DNA of 64,000 nucleotides, from positions 124,001 to 188,000 of the forward strand of contig NZ_RCOG02000002.1 of NCBI RefSeq assembly GCF_009663685.2, written 5' to 3'. A program made the translations under genes and the position numbers. The number at the start of each line of letters is the position of its first letter. Within the stretch, counting starts at the first letter, position 1. The notes under the pieces were generated by a model. The model did no database searches. It saw only the letters and a program-made list of their open reading frames with translations, and was not told where the DNA came from. Below are positions 40,796-51,029 of this stretch, piece after piece. This DNA is from Cupriavidus sp. U2 (GTDB lineage Bacteria > Pseudomonadota > Gammaproteobacteria > Burkholderiales > Burkholderiaceae).

Positions 40796-42463
40796 TTACG
40801 CCGACACCGACGTGACGATTTGCGGGGTATTTGCTGCACCGCTCGCGCGTGCCTTGCGGTCGGCGCGGATCATGTCGCTGGCCCGCTCGGCAATCATGAT
40901 CGTCGGCGAGTTGGTATTGCCAGAGGTAATCAGCGGCATGACCGAGGCGTCCACCACGCGCAGTCCATCGATGCCGCGTACGCGCAGCCGGTTGTCGACC
41001 ACCGCCTCGGCGTCGTCCCCGGCGCCCATGCGACAGGTGCCCACCGGATGGAAGATCGTGGTGCCGATGGCGCCGGCCGCCTCCGCCAGCTGCTCGTCGG
41101 TCTGGAACGCAGGGCCCGGCAGCCATTCGCTGGGCTGGTACGGCGCCAGCGCCGGCGATGCGACGATGCGCCGGGTCAGGCGGATCGAATCGGCGGCCAC
41201 CTTGCGGTCGGCCTCGGTCGACAGGTAGTTCGGCGCGATCCGCGGTGCGCGGCGGAAGTCCGCATTGTCGATATGCACGCTGCCGCGCGACGTGGGCCGC
41301 AGGTTGCAGACGCTGGCCGTGAAGGCATTGAAGTCGTGCAGCGGGTCGCCAAACTTGTCCAGCGACAGCGGCTGGACATGATATTCGACATTGGCGCGCG
41401 CCTGGCCCTCGTCGCTGCGCGCGAACGCGCCCAGCTGCGATGGCGCCATGCTCATCGGCCCGCTCTGGTTGAACGCGTACTGCAGGCCGATGCCAAGCTT
41501 GCCCCACCACTTCGACGCGCGCGTATTGAGCGTGCGCACGCCCTGCACCTTGATGACGGTACGCAGCTGCAGATGATCCTGCAGGTTCTCGCCCACGCCG
41601 GGCAGGGCATGGCGCACGCGAATGCCCAGCGCCTGCAGCCGTTCCGGCTGGCCGATGCCCGACAGTTCCAGCAATTGCGGCGAATTGATCGCACCGGCGG
41701 CCAGAATCACCTCTTCGGTGGCCCGCGCTTCCAGTTGCTGGCCGCCGCCCAGGTACTGCACGCCAGTGCAGCGCCGGCCGTCGGGCGAATCGAAGACCAG
41801 CCCGCTGACCTGGGCGCCCGTGACAATGGTCAGGTTGGGCCGGTCCGACGCCTTGCGCAGGAATGCCTTGGCCGTGTTCCAGCGAATGCCGCGCCGCTGG
41901 TTCACCTCGAAATAGCCCACGCCGAAGTTGTCGCCGCAGTTGAAATCGCTGGTGCGCGGAATGCCGGCCTGCTCGGCGGCGTCGATGAACCGCTCCAGGA
42001 TGTCCCAGTGCAGCCGTTGCCCTTCGACGCGCCACTCGCCGCCGGCGCCGTGGAATTCATTGGCGCCGCGATGATGGTCCTCGCTACGCTTGAACAGCGG
42101 CAGCACGTTGTCCCAGCGCCAGCCGTCGTCGCCGGTGATGCGTGCCCAGTCGTCGTAATCCTCGCGCTGCCCGCGCATGTAGATCATGCCGTTGATCGAC
42201 GAGCAGCCGCCCAGCACGCGGCCGCGCGGGTATCCCAGCGAACGGCCATTGAGGCCAGCCTCTTCGACGGTGCGGTACAGCCAGTCAGTGCGCGGATTGC
42301 CGATGCAGTACAGGTAGCCCACCGGAATATGGATCCAGTGGTAGTCGTCCTTGCCGCCCGCTTCGAGCAGCAGCACGTTGACATCGGCGTCCTGCGTCAG
42401 GCGATTGGCCAGCACGCAGCCGGCCGAGCCCGCGCCCACGATGATGTAGTCGTACGTCTCCAT
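40796..42463 (-). CDS. GMC-family FAD oxidoreductase (choline-dehydrogenase-like)
   Basis: Oxidises an alcohol to an aldehyde or ketone using FAD. Product of 555 residues from ATG 42463 (METYDYIIVGAGSAG), with AAGGAAG upstream; the frame is open to 42526. The FAD motif GAGSAG is at 10-15, the GMC signature GGCSSINGMIYMRGQREDYD follows, and the C-terminal active-site HPVGTCRMG is present. No betaine aldehyde dehydrogenase or choline regulator is adjacent, so choline is not indicated as substrate. Confidence 0.9.
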   Translation of the reverse strand: METYDYIIVGAGSAGCVLANRLTQDADVNVLLLEAGGKDDYHWIHIPVGYLYCIGNPRTDWLYRTVEEAGLNGRSLGYPRGRVLGGCSSINGMIYMRGQREDYDDWARITGDDGWRWDNVLPLFKRSEDHHRGANEFHGAGGEWRVEGQRLHWDILERFIDAAEQAGIPRTSDFNCGDNFGVGYFEVNQRRGIRWNTAKAFLRKASDRPNLTIVTGAQVSGLVFDSPDGRRCTGVQYLGGGQQLEARATEEVILAAGAINSPQLLELSGIGQPERLQALGIRVRHALPGVGENLQDHLQLRTVIKVQGVRTLNTRASKWWGKLGIGLQYAFNQSGPMSMAPSQLGAFARSDEGQARANVEYHVQPLSLDKFGDPLHDFNAFTASVCNLRPTSRGSVHIDNADFRRAPRIAPNYLSTEADRKVAADSIRLTRRIVASPALAPYQPSEWLPGPAFQTDEQLAEAAGAIGTTIFHPVGTCRMGAGDDAEAVVDNRLRVRGIDGLRVVDASVMPLITSGNTNSPTIMIAERASDMIRADRKARASGAANTPQIVTSVSA

Positions 42464-42550
42464 ATCCCTTGCTTCCTTTGCCGGCCCTGAGGGCGCTTTT
42501 TTTTCTTGTGGAATGCCGGGCATCATCGCACGACTTGGCAGCGGCCGTCG

Positions 42551-43462
42551 TCAGGGCTTTGCCGGATTCTCCAGGTGCCGGCGAAGCCAGTCGGTCAGTG
42601 CCGCGAAGACCTCGCCGCGCAATGGCTCGGCCTCGTTGAATATCTCGTGAAAACCGGTCTCGAACCACGCCATGTCGCGCAGGTCCTCGGGCGCGTGAGC
42701 GAAAAAGGTACGGCTGCCCTGCGGATCGACGATGCGGTCGGCGCCGCCCACCAGCATCAGCATCGGCGCTTCCAGCCGTGGCGCGTCATCCTGCGCCTGC
42801 GCCATGCCGCGCAGGAACGACTCCAGCACGCTGGCGCTGATCGACCCCTGCACCAGCGGATCGGTACGATAGGCACGCGCCACTTCGGGGTCGTGCGACA
42901 GCAGATGGGCGTCGATGGGATTCGGCACACGCATATGCGGCACCAGCGCCAGCAGCACGCGATGCAGCGTGAGCATAGTATTGGACAACTTCAACGCCAG
43001 CGCCGGCGACGACAGGATCAGCGCCCGGATCGGCCGCACGCGGGCCGTCGCAAAACGTGCCGCCACCAGGCCACCCATGCTGTGGCCCAGAACGATCGGC
43101 AGTTCGTGCCATTGCCGCACTGCGGCATCGTGGATTTCGGCCAGGTCGTCGAGATAGCTGTCGGGATGCGGCACCACCATGCGCGGGCCGCCGCTCGCGC
43201 CATGGCCCCGGTGGTCGTAGGCCCGCACGCGCAGCCCCAGCGCGCACAACGCGGCCGCAACATGCGGATAGCGGCCACTATGCTCGGCCAGTCCGTGCAC
43301 GAGCAGGACGGTGCCAAGGGGCTCGGGAAAGTGCTGCGGATCGGGCAGCCAGGTACGCAGCAGCAGTTCGGTGCCATCGCGCATGCGCTGGCGCGATTCG
43401 GTCGGCGCGATGGCGGGCGCCGGCGCGGAAGCCAGCGCAAAGGCGGTCACAGGCTCGTTCAT
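42551..43462 (-). CDS. Alpha/beta hydrolase, monoglyceride lipase/lysophospholipase type
   Basis: Product of 303 residues of the Hydrolase_4 (PldB) group. Oxyanion-region LVHGLAEHSGRY lies at 54-65 and the nucleophile is Ser128 in GHSMGG, with the acid in GGADRIVD and the histidine in GFHEIFNE. No signal peptide, so it is cytoplasmic. Minus strand, 54 bases downstream of cueR and 87 bases before the GMC gene; a shared transcript is possible. Confidence 0.88.
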   Translation of the reverse strand: MNEPVTAFALASAPAPAIAPTESRQRMRDGTELLLRTWLPDPQHFPEPLGTVLLVHGLAEHSGRYPHVAAALCALGLRVRAYDHRGHGASGGPRMVVPHPDSYLDDLAEIHDAAVRQWHELPIVLGHSMGGLVAARFATARVRPIRALILSSPALALKLSNTMLTLHRVLLALVPHMRVPNPIDAHLLSHDPEVARAYRTDPLVQGSISASVLESFLRGMAQAQDDAPRLEAPMLMLVGGADRIVDPQGSRTFFAHAPEDLRDMAWFETGFHEIFNEAEPLRGEVFAALTDWLRRHLENPAKP

Positions 43463-43516
43463 CCCAATCTCTCCTTGTTGGGACCTGCTTGTCGTGATGC
43501 TGCGGATGGACTGCGT

Positions 43517-43951
43517 TCAGGCGTGGCATGCCGGACAACCCGGCGCTTCCGACCTTTCCGACGCTTCCGACGCCATGTCGGACAGGATCGGGCAATCGGG
43601 CCGGTCGTCGCCGCTGCAGGCCTCGGCCAGTGCGCGCAGCGTGTCGCGCATGGCGGCCAGCTCGGCAATCTTGACCTCCAGTTCCGCCACATGCCGCAGC
43701 GTCAGCGCCTTCACGTCGGCGCTGGCCCGCCCGCGATCATGCCAGAGCGACAGCAGGCTGCGAATCTCGTCGAGCGAGAAGCCGAGATTACGGGCGCGCC
43801 GCACGAAGCGCAAGGTATGCACCGCCCGTTCGTCGTAGCGGCGATAGCCGCCCTCGCTGCGCGGCGGCGCATCGACAAGGCCGATCGATTCGTAGTGGCG
43901 GATCATCTTGGCGGATACGCCCGAGGCGTCCGCCGCTTCTCCGATATTCAT
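43517..43951 (-). CDS. cueR: Copper-responsive MerR-family activator CueR
   Basis: Senses cytoplasmic Cu(I) and activates copper export genes by bending DNA at promoters with long spacers. Product of 144 residues. The N-terminal winged helix is [20 protein letters not shown]. The metal-loop cysteines are Cys112 and Cys120 in [13 protein letters not shown], the same numbering as E. coli CueR. An extra CPAC (Cys139, Cys142) ends the protein. The start overlaps the copA stop by four bases, so it is made as part of the copA mRNA and can autoregulate. Confidence 0.95.
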   Translation of the reverse strand: MNIGEAADASGVSAKMIRHYESIGLVDAPPRSEGGYRRYDERAVHTLRFVRRARNLGFSLDEIRSLLSLWHDRGRASADVKALTLRHVAELEVKIAELAAMRDTLRALAEACSGDDRPDCPILSDMASEASERSEAPGCPACHA

Positions 43952-46434
43952 CTTGCCTCCTTGGCTTGCTGGCCCGCCAGCGGATGCCAGCGGCGCAGCA
44001 GCAGCGCGTTGCTGACCACGCTGACACTGGAGAACGCCATCGCGGCGCCCGCCACCACCGGATTGAGCAGCCCCGCCACGGCCAGCGGTATGCCGATCAC
44101 GTTGTAGATAAAGGCCCAGAACAGGTTCTGGCGGATCTTGCGCACGGTCCGGTGCGACACCGCCAGCGCATCGGCCACCAGCGCGGGATCGCCACGCATC
44201 AGCGTGATGCCGGCGGCGTGCATCGCCACGTCGGTGCCCGTGGACATCGCGATGCCGACATCGGCCGCGGCCAGCGCCGGCGCGTCGTTGATGCCATCGC
44301 CCACCATCGCCACCACGGCCTTGCCGTCAGCCCGCAGCGCCGTCACGCGGGCGGCCTTGTCCCCGGGCAATACCTCGGCCTGCACGTCGTCCAGACCCAG
44401 CACGCTGGCCACGCGGGCCGCCGCGCCGGCGTTATCGCCGGTCAGCATCACGGTGCGGATGCCGGCCTCGCGCAGCCGTGCGATGGCGGCCGCCGCGCCC
44501 GGCTTCAGCGCATCGCCAAACGCCACCAGCCCCAGCACGGAAGGCGTCGCGGCGTCGATCAGCCACGATACCGTGCGCCCTTCGCCGCGCAGGCGTTCGG
44601 CATCGGCCTGCAGCCCACCCGCATCGGCGTTCAGCGACGCGCGCAGCCCCTCGCTGCCCAGTTGCAGCGCCTGCCCCGCCACCACGCCGGCAATGCCGCG
44701 GCCCGGCAGCGCGCGCACATCGCTGGCCACGGGCGCCGCGATACCGCGATCGGCCGCCAGCGCCACCACGGCGCGTGCCAGCGGATGCTCGCTGCCGGCC
44801 TGCAATGCCGCGAGCTTTTCCAGCAGTGCGTTGTCATCACCATCGGCGGCGTGCAGCGCCACCACCTCGGGCTTGCCGACGGTCAGCGTGCCGGTCTTGT
44901 CGAACGCCACGATCGACACGCGATGCGCCACTTCCAGTGCCTCGGCGTCCTTGATCAGGATGCCTGCGCGCGCACCGGCGCCGGTGCCCGCCATGATCGC
45001 GGTCGGCGTGGCCAGGCCCAGCGCGCAGGGGCAGGCGATCACCAGCACGGCCACTGCGTTGAGCAGCGCCTGGCTCCAGTCGCCGGCAATCAGGCCCCAG
45101 CCCAGCAGCGTGGCCAGCGCAATGCCCAGCACCACGGGCACGAACACCGCGCTGACCTGGTCCACCATGCGCTGGATCGGCGCCTTGGCTGCCTGCGCGT
45201 GCTCGACCATGCGGATGATCCTGGCCAGCACCGTCTCGGCACCCACGGCCACGGTACGCGCGACCAGCAGGCCCTCGAAATTGATTGATCCACCGGTCAG
45301 GCGGTCGCCCGGCTGCTTCGGCACCGGCAGCGACTCGCCGGTCAGCATCGATTCATCGGCATGGCTGGCGCCGGTCACCACTTCGGCATCGACCGGAATC
45401 CGCTCGCCGGGCCGGACGATGATGTCGTCGCCCACGCGCACGTCGGCCAGCGGCACGGTCTGCTCCACGCCGTTGCGGACCACGCGCGCCGTATCGGGGC
45501 GCAGGGCGGCCAGCGCGCGGATGGCATCGGCGGTCTGGCGCTTGGCGCGGACTTCCAGCCATTTGCCCAGCCGCACCAGCGTGATCACGACCGCGGCGCT
45601 TTCGAAGTACAGGTGAGGCATGGCGCCGGGCTCGGCATCGAACATCTGCCAGATCGACAGCGCATAGGCGGCCGACGTACCCAGTGCCACCAGCAGGTCC
45701 ATATTGCCGGCACGGGCACGCACGGCCTTGTAGCCGGCCTTGTAGAAGCGCCAGCCGAACACGAACTGCACCGGCGTGGCCAGCAGCCATTGCAGCCAGC
45801 CCGGCAGCATCGCGTGGATGCCGAACCATTCCAGCACCATCGGCGCCACCAGCGGCAGCGACAGCGCGGCGGAGATCGCCACGGGCCACGGACCGGACCA
45901 GACATCGGTTCGCCGTGCTTCCGTACCCGATGCAGCGGCTGCCGCATCGACCACCGGCCTGGCGCCATATCCGGCGCGCGCCACAGCCTCGGCAAGTGCC
46001 GCGGCATCGGCTGTGCCGCGCAGCACCGTCACCGTGGCGCGCTCGGTAGCCAGGTTGACCTGGGCGTCCTGCACGCCGGGTACGGCCCGCAGCGCACGCT
46101 CCACGCGGCCCACGCATGACGCGCAGGTCATGTCCGCGATGTCGAGCTCGACCTCGTCGCGCGGCACGTCGTAGCCCGCATCGGCCACGGCCTGTGCGGC
46201 GGCGGCCAGTGCGGCGCCGCTGTCGACATGGAGCGTGGCCTGCTCGGTGGCCAGGTTGACCGCCACGTCATGCACGCCGGGCACCTTCGCCAGCGCACGC
46301 TCGACGCGGCCCACGCACGACGCGCAAGTCATGCCCTCGACAGGCAGGCGCCACTCGGCGGCGCCAACGTCATTCCGGGCGGCATTCGGCGTGGTGTTCG
46401 AGACGGAACTCAGGGACGACGCAGGGGTGGACAT
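43948..46434 (-). CDS. copA: Cu(I)-exporting P1B-type ATPase CopA
   Basis: Pumps Cu(I) from cytoplasm to periplasm. Product of 828 residues with two N-terminal metal-binding domains (GMTCASC, Cys37/Cys40, and DMTCASC, Cys104/Cys107). Membrane metal site CPC is at 468-470, the phosphorylated Asp512 lies in DKTGT, and [10 protein letters not shown] is present. Its promoter at 46474-46504 has the CueR form. It is co-transcribed with cueR and faces copZ across a 187-base region. Confidence 0.97.
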   Translation of the reverse strand: MSTPASSLSSVSNTTPNAARNDVGAAEWRLPVEGMTCASCVGRVERALAKVPGVHDVAVNLATEQATLHVDSGAALAAAAQAVADAGYDVPRDEVELDIADMTCASCVGRVERALRAVPGVQDAQVNLATERATVTVLRGTADAAALAEAVARAGYGARPVVDAAAAASGTEARRTDVWSGPWPVAISAALSLPLVAPMVLEWFGIHAMLPGWLQWLLATPVQFVFGWRFYKAGYKAVRARAGNMDLLVALGTSAAYALSIWQMFDAEPGAMPHLYFESAAVVITLVRLGKWLEVRAKRQTADAIRALAALRPDTARVVRNGVEQTVPLADVRVGDDIIVRPGERIPVDAEVVTGASHADESMLTGESLPVPKQPGDRLTGGSINFEGLLVARTVAVGAETVLARIIRMVEHAQAAKAPIQRMVDQVSAVFVPVVLGIALATLLGWGLIAGDWSQALLNAVAVLVIACPCALGLATPTAIMAGTGAGARAGILIKDAEALEVAHRVSIVAFDKTGTLTVGKPEVVALHAADGDDNALLEKLAALQAGSEHPLARAVVALAADRGIAAPVASDVRALPGRGIAGVVAGQALQLGSEGLRASLNADAGGLQADAERLRGEGRTVSWLIDAATPSVLGLVAFGDALKPGAAAAIARLREAGIRTVMLTGDNAGAAARVASVLGLDDVQAEVLPGDKAARVTALRADGKAVVAMVGDGINDAPALAAADVGIAMSTGTDVAMHAAGITLMRGDPALVADALAVSHRTVRKIRQNLFWAFIYNVIGIPLAVAGLLNPVVAGAAMAFSSVSVVSNALLLRRWHPLAGQQAKEAR

Positions 46435-46473
46435 GAGCGAAATCCGGCAAGGCGCACGGGGCGCGACAACTGT

Positions 46474-46504
46474 ACTGTGGACCTTACCATCATTGGAAGG
46501 TCAA
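46474..46504 (-). promoter_or_regulatory. CueR-type promoter of copA
   Basis: On the minus strand, -35 TTGACC (46499-46504) and -10-like CACAGT (46474-46479) are 19 bases apart, the long spacer typical of MerR-family promoters. The dyad ACCTT...GGAAGGT at 46481-46501 fills the spacer, with arms like the E. coli CueR box. Confidence 0.82.
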
Positions 46505-46541
46505 GGCCGGGCGGCGTTATTTCCGCGTCACCATCGCGGGC

Positions 46542-46572
46542 TTGCGCTTCCCATGGTGGGAAGGTTCATACT
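46542..46572 (+). promoter_or_regulatory. CueR-type promoter of copZ
   Basis: On the plus strand, -35 TTGCGC (46542-46547) and -10 CATACT (46567-46572) again have a 19-base spacer, filled by the dyad CTTCCCA/TGGGAAG at 46547-46563. It lies 50 bases before the copZ start. Confidence 0.82.
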
Positions 46573-46621
46573 GCTTCCGAAAGTCGTTTCCGGTCTCAAA
46601 TCGTCAACAAGGAGTCACACC

Positions 46622-46822
46622 ATGATCCAGTTCCAGGTCGAAGGCATGTCCTGCAACCACTGCGTCGGCGCGATCACCCGCGCGGTGCAGGCCGTCGATC
46701 CGTCCGCCCAGGTGGCCGCCGACGTGCCGGCCCAGTCGGTCAAGGTCGAATCGGCCGCGGATCGCCAGGCGCTGCGGCAAGCCATCGAGGATGCCGGCTA
46801 CCCGGTGAAGTCGGCGGCCTGA
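46622..46822 (+). CDS. copZ: Copper chaperone CopZ (single HMA domain)
   Basis: Cytoplasmic Cu(I) carrier that hands copper to CopA. Product of 66 residues with metal motif GMSCNHC (Cys10, Cys13) and the beta-alpha-beta fold ending IEDAGYPVKSA. The frame is open well upstream, but AAGGAG lies nine bases before ATG 46622 and homology starts there. Divergent from copA, controlled from its own CueR-type promoter. Confidence 0.95.
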   Translation: MIQFQVEGMSCNHCVGAITRAVQAVDPSAQVAADVPAQSVKVESAADRQALRQAIEDAGYPVKSAA

Positions 46823-46835
46823 TATCCGGCCAATG

Positions 46836-46861
46836 AAAAGGGCACCCGAGGGTGCCCTTTT
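46836..46861. terminator. Bidirectional terminator between copZ and ompW
   Basis: Stem AAAAGGGCACCC/GGGTGCCCTTTT type with a two- to four-base loop; A4 and T4 ends let it serve both copZ (plus) and the OmpW gene (minus). It begins 14 bases after the copZ stop. Confidence 0.9.
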
Positions 46862-46889
46862 CGCCATCTGGCGTCTGGTCCGTGATGGA

Positions 46890-47615
46890 TCAGAACTTGT
46901 AGCCGACGTGCAGGAACGTCACGACCGGATCGATCTTGATCTTGGTGTGCGACTCGACCTTGGCGCCATTGGCCAGCGTGGTCGTGAAGTGGGCCGTGGA
47001 CGAGATCGGCACGTACGACACCGAGAAGCCGAGGAACCACTTCTCGTTGATCGCGTAGTTCGCGCCGACGTTGAACACCGGGTTCCACGACGAGCTGGCG
47101 GTCGCCGTCATGGTCGACCCCGGGCCAAACTCGCGCTGCACGAACGTCTGATTCGTGACCGTCTCGCCGGTGAACCAGGTGTAGTTCACACCCACGCCGA
47201 CGTACGGGCGGAACTTGGTCTTGGCGTCAAAGAAATGCCACTTGGCGACGATCGCCGGGCTCCATTGACGCACTTCGCCCAGCTTGCCGTACTGGGCATA
47301 GCCGCGGTCGCCGCTGACATCGTGCTGGGGCGGGATGCCCACGACGAATTCGGCCGAAATGTTGTCGGTGAAGAAGTGCCCGAACGTCAGGCCGGCGGTG
47401 TCGGCGCCGTCGATCTTGGCGCCGGTGTTCGGGCGCTGCACGCCAGCCGGACGGCCACCGATCGAATCGATCGTCAGCAGTTGCGAGTCGCCCGTCGGCA
47501 TCACGCGCATCCAGCCAAGACTCACCACGTTAGTGCCCGCGGACTGGGCCTGTGCGGCGCCAGCCATTGCCATGGCGGCACCCGCCATCAGCATGTTCTT
47601 ATAGATCTTTTTCAT
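46890..47615 (-). CDS. ompW: OmpW-family outer membrane beta-barrel protein
   Basis: Eight-strand outer-membrane barrel forming a narrow hydrophobic channel. Product of 241 residues with signal peptide 1-23 (cut after AQA). FRPYVGVGVNYTWF and the aromatic C-terminal end HVGYKF are family hallmarks. Monocistronic. OmpW expression in other bacteria responds to oxidative stress and iron; nothing here shows its control. Confidence 0.93.
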   Translation of the reverse strand: MKKIYKNMLMAGAAMAMAGAAQAQSAGTNVVSLGWMRVMPTGDSQLLTIDSIGGRPAGVQRPNTGAKIDGADTAGLTFGHFFTDNISAEFVVGIPPQHDVSGDRGYAQYGKLGEVRQWSPAIVAKWHFFDAKTKFRPYVGVGVNYTWFTGETVTNQTFVQREFGPGSTMTATASSSWNPVFNVGANYAINEKWFLGFSVSYVPISSTAHFTTTLANGAKVESHTKIKIDPVVTFLHVGYKF

Positions 47616-47823
47616 TGTTCCTCTTACTCCGTCCTCTTTCTTCTGAATACAGCCACTGCTGGCGGCAATTATCCTGCGGGGCTTGCGCGGACTGTTTCAT
47701 ACACGGGACGGGATGATAGAAGAAATGCCCTAAAGACAGGGTTAACCCAAAAGGCGGACACTGATTTCGGCGTTTTTGCATCCAAAACGACGCGTCAGCA
47801 CAACGGTTCTGTTTCACAAATGA

Positions 47824-47848
47824 AAAACCACTCAATGCGAGTGGTTTT
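47824..47848. terminator. Terminator after the ornithine-cyclodeaminase-like gene
   Basis: Perfect stem AAAACCACTC/GAGTGGTTTT with a five-base loop, 62 bases after the stop of the minus-strand gene. Symmetric A4/T4 ends would work on both strands. Confidence 0.85.
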
Positions 47849-47909
47849 GTGACTGCATAGCCGAATGCTCAAACAGGCGTTCGGACGGAATTCGGGCGCC
47901 AGCCCCGCG

Positions 47910-48881
47910 TCACTTCTGGCTGGCCAGGATGCAGGCAGCCAGGTCCCACAGCGCATAGCCCACGCTCTTGAACACCAGCGGACTGCCCGTTCGCGTACGC
48001 AGGGTGTCGGCATCGAGAATGGCCGTCTCGAACGGCTGCACCGTGTTCCAGTCGATGCCCGCCTGCAGCAGGTCGCCCGCTTCCTCTTCGATACCGAACA
48101 GCGTGTCGGCCAGCAGGCGGCCCCGCGCCGATGCCGTTTGGCACAGTTGCGGCGGCAGTTCGCACATGTCGGGCCGGAATGCGCCGACGGCCGCCACGAA
48201 ATGGCGGTCGGTCCAGAGGCCGCTGTCCAGATCCGGCAGCACCGGAGACCGGCTCGATGTCACGGTGACCACCATCGACACCCGGGGCAGCACTGCCGCG
48301 ACATCGTCGATCACGTCGGCGGCCACGCCCAGCGCCCGCGCTTGCGCGGCCAGCGCGTCGGCCTTGTCGCGCGTGCGCGACTGCAGCCAGACCTTGCGCA
48401 CGGGCAAGCCGGCCACGAACGCTTCGAGATGGGTTTGCGCCTGCACGCCCGCGCCGACGATCAGCAGTTCCCCGTCAATCATCGGTGCGAACGATTGCGC
48501 TGCCAGCAACGATACGGCGGCGGTGCGCCGGCCGGTGACGGTCGGGCCGTCGAGCATGGCGATTCGCTCGCCGGTATGCGCGTTGGCCACCACCACTTCG
48601 CCCAGGATATTGGGCAGGCCCCGCTGCGGATTGCCCGGATGGACGGTGATGTTCTTGGTCATCACGATGTCGCGGTTGCACGCCGGCATCACCAGCAGCG
48701 TGCCCTGCCCGCGCGCGGCGTCGCCCACGGGCAGCGCAATGCGCGGCGGCGCCATCGCGGTGCCGTCGCGCAGTTCGCCCAGCATCGATCCAATGGCCCG
48801 GGCAAGCGCGGGATACGGCAGGCGTGCCGCGGTGGCGGCGGCATCCAGGGCAGTCAGGGGGACGGTGGGCTCGGCAGTCAT
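47910..48881 (-). CDS. Ornithine cyclodeaminase / mu-crystallin family protein
   Basis: NAD(P)-dependent family including ornithine cyclodeaminase, alanine dehydrogenase and delta1-pyrroline-2-carboxylate reductase. From ATG 48881 the product has 323 residues; the frame is open to 48944. The Rossmann motif is LLIVGAGVQAQTH and the N-terminal substrate region has KNITVHPGNPQRGLP. The last is more like the pyrroline-2-carboxylate or ketimine reductases than true ornithine cyclodeaminase, so lysine/proline imino-acid reduction is plausible. It follows the aldo/keto reductase by 76 bases, same strand. Confidence 0.85.
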   Translation of the reverse strand: MTAEPTVPLTALDAAATAARLPYPALARAIGSMLGELRDGTAMAPPRIALPVGDAARGQGTLLVMPACNRDIVMTKNITVHPGNPQRGLPNILGEVVVANAHTGERIAMLDGPTVTGRRTAAVSLLAAQSFAPMIDGELLIVGAGVQAQTHLEAFVAGLPVRKVWLQSRTRDKADALAAQARALGVAADVIDDVAAVLPRVSMVVTVTSSRSPVLPDLDSGLWTDRHFVAAVGAFRPDMCELPPQLCQTASARGRLLADTLFGIEEEAGDLLQAGIDWNTVQPFETAILDADTLRTRTGSPLVFKSVGYALWDLAACILASQK

Positions 48882-48957
48882 CGGTGTGGGGCCAGTACAG
48901 GCAAAAAAGACGCGAAGGCCGACATTGTCACCCGGCCGGCCCATCGCCGGACACCGA

Positions 48958-49953
<996 letters not shown>

Positions 49954-50075
49954 CGGGAGACTCCTTGTGGTTTCAAGTCCCGGCGGGCACCAGAACAACC
50001 AGCGCGTCCCAACCGGATGAGCGCCAGTATCGCCATCCCCCGCATTGGGAAACAGCGTGCTACGCTGCACGCATC

Positions 50076-51008
50076 ATGAAGCCTGACTTCACAATCGACC
50101 CTGATTCCCTGCCCGCGCTGGCCGCCTTCACGCGCGTGGCGCAACTTGGGGGTTTCACCGCTGCTGCCGCCGCCCTGGGCGTCAGCCCTTCGGCGATTTC
50201 GCAGACCGTGCGCCATCTGGAAGATCGGCTTGGCGTGCGCCTGCTGCAACGCACGACGCGACGCGTGGGCCTGACGGAGGCTGGGGCGGCCCTGCTGGCG
50301 CGCGTGGCACCGGCCCTGGCCGAAATCCATGCCGCCACCGACGACGTACGCCAGCAGCGCGACGTACCGGTGGGCACGCTGCGGCTCACCAGTTCGCATT
50401 CGGCGGTGGTCATCGCGTTGCGGCCCATCCTGACCGATTTCATGCGTGCGTACCCGTCGATATGCGTCGATCTGGTGACCGACGACCGCTTCATCGACCT
50501 GATCGCCGAAGGGTTCGATGCCGGCCTGCGCCTGGGCGAAGCCCTGCAGCAGGATATGGTCGCGATTCCTGTCACAGGCCCGCTACGCATGGTGGTAGCC
50601 GCCTCGCCGGACTACCTGGCCGCCCATGGCACGCCGGAAACGCCCCATGACCTGCATCGGCATGCCTGCCTGCAATATCGTTTCGGGCCCATGGGGTCGA
50701 TGTACCGTTGGGAGTTTTCGCGCGCGGGCGGCCGCCCGTTCACCGTCGACACACGGCCCGCGCTGATCGCCAACGACAAGACCATGCTGCATCAGGCCGC
50801 ACTGGCAGGGCTGGGGCTGGTGTACGAGTTTCCGCACCATATCGCCGGGGCGCTGGCGTCGGGGGCGCTGGTCACCGTGCTCGATGCCTGGACGCCGCCG
50901 TTCTCGGGCTTCTACCTCTACTACCCGAGCCGCGCGCTGATGCCACCCAAGCTGCGCGTGTTCGTCGATTTCCTCAAGGCGCGCGAACTGCCGCAATCCC
51001 CGCTGTAG
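50076..51008 (+). CDS. LysR-family transcriptional regulator
   Basis: Product of 310 residues from ATG 50076. DNA-binding domain LPALAAFTRVAQLGGFTAAA, then SAISQTVRHLEDRLGVRLLQ (residues 10-68), and an effector domain beginning about residue 97. The frame is open upstream to 49944, overlapping the divergent reductase, which is unlikely. The 122-base divergent region points to control of the aldo/keto reductase. The stop overlaps a GCCGCC/GGCGGC hairpin (51008-51023). Confidence 0.9.
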   Translation: MKPDFTIDPDSLPALAAFTRVAQLGGFTAAAAALGVSPSAISQTVRHLEDRLGVRLLQRTTRRVGLTEAGAALLARVAPALAEIHAATDDVRQQRDVPVGTLRLTSSHSAVVIALRPILTDFMRAYPSICVDLVTDDRFIDLIAEGFDAGLRLGEALQQDMVAIPVTGPLRMVVAASPDYLAAHGTPETPHDLHRHACLQYRFGPMGSMYRWEFSRAGGRPFTVDTRPALIANDKTMLHQAALAGLGLVYEFPHHIAGALASGALVTVLDAWTPPFSGFYLYYPSRALMPPKLRVFVDFLKARELPQSPL

Positions 51009-51029
51009 CCGCCGGCTGGCGGCGCGGCG

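Noticed and set aside
51008..51023. GCCGCC/GGCGGC hairpin between the convergent LysR and pbpC genes as a terminator.
   Set aside because: Six-base stem overlapping the LysR stop with no T tract on either strand; such stems arise by chance in this composition.
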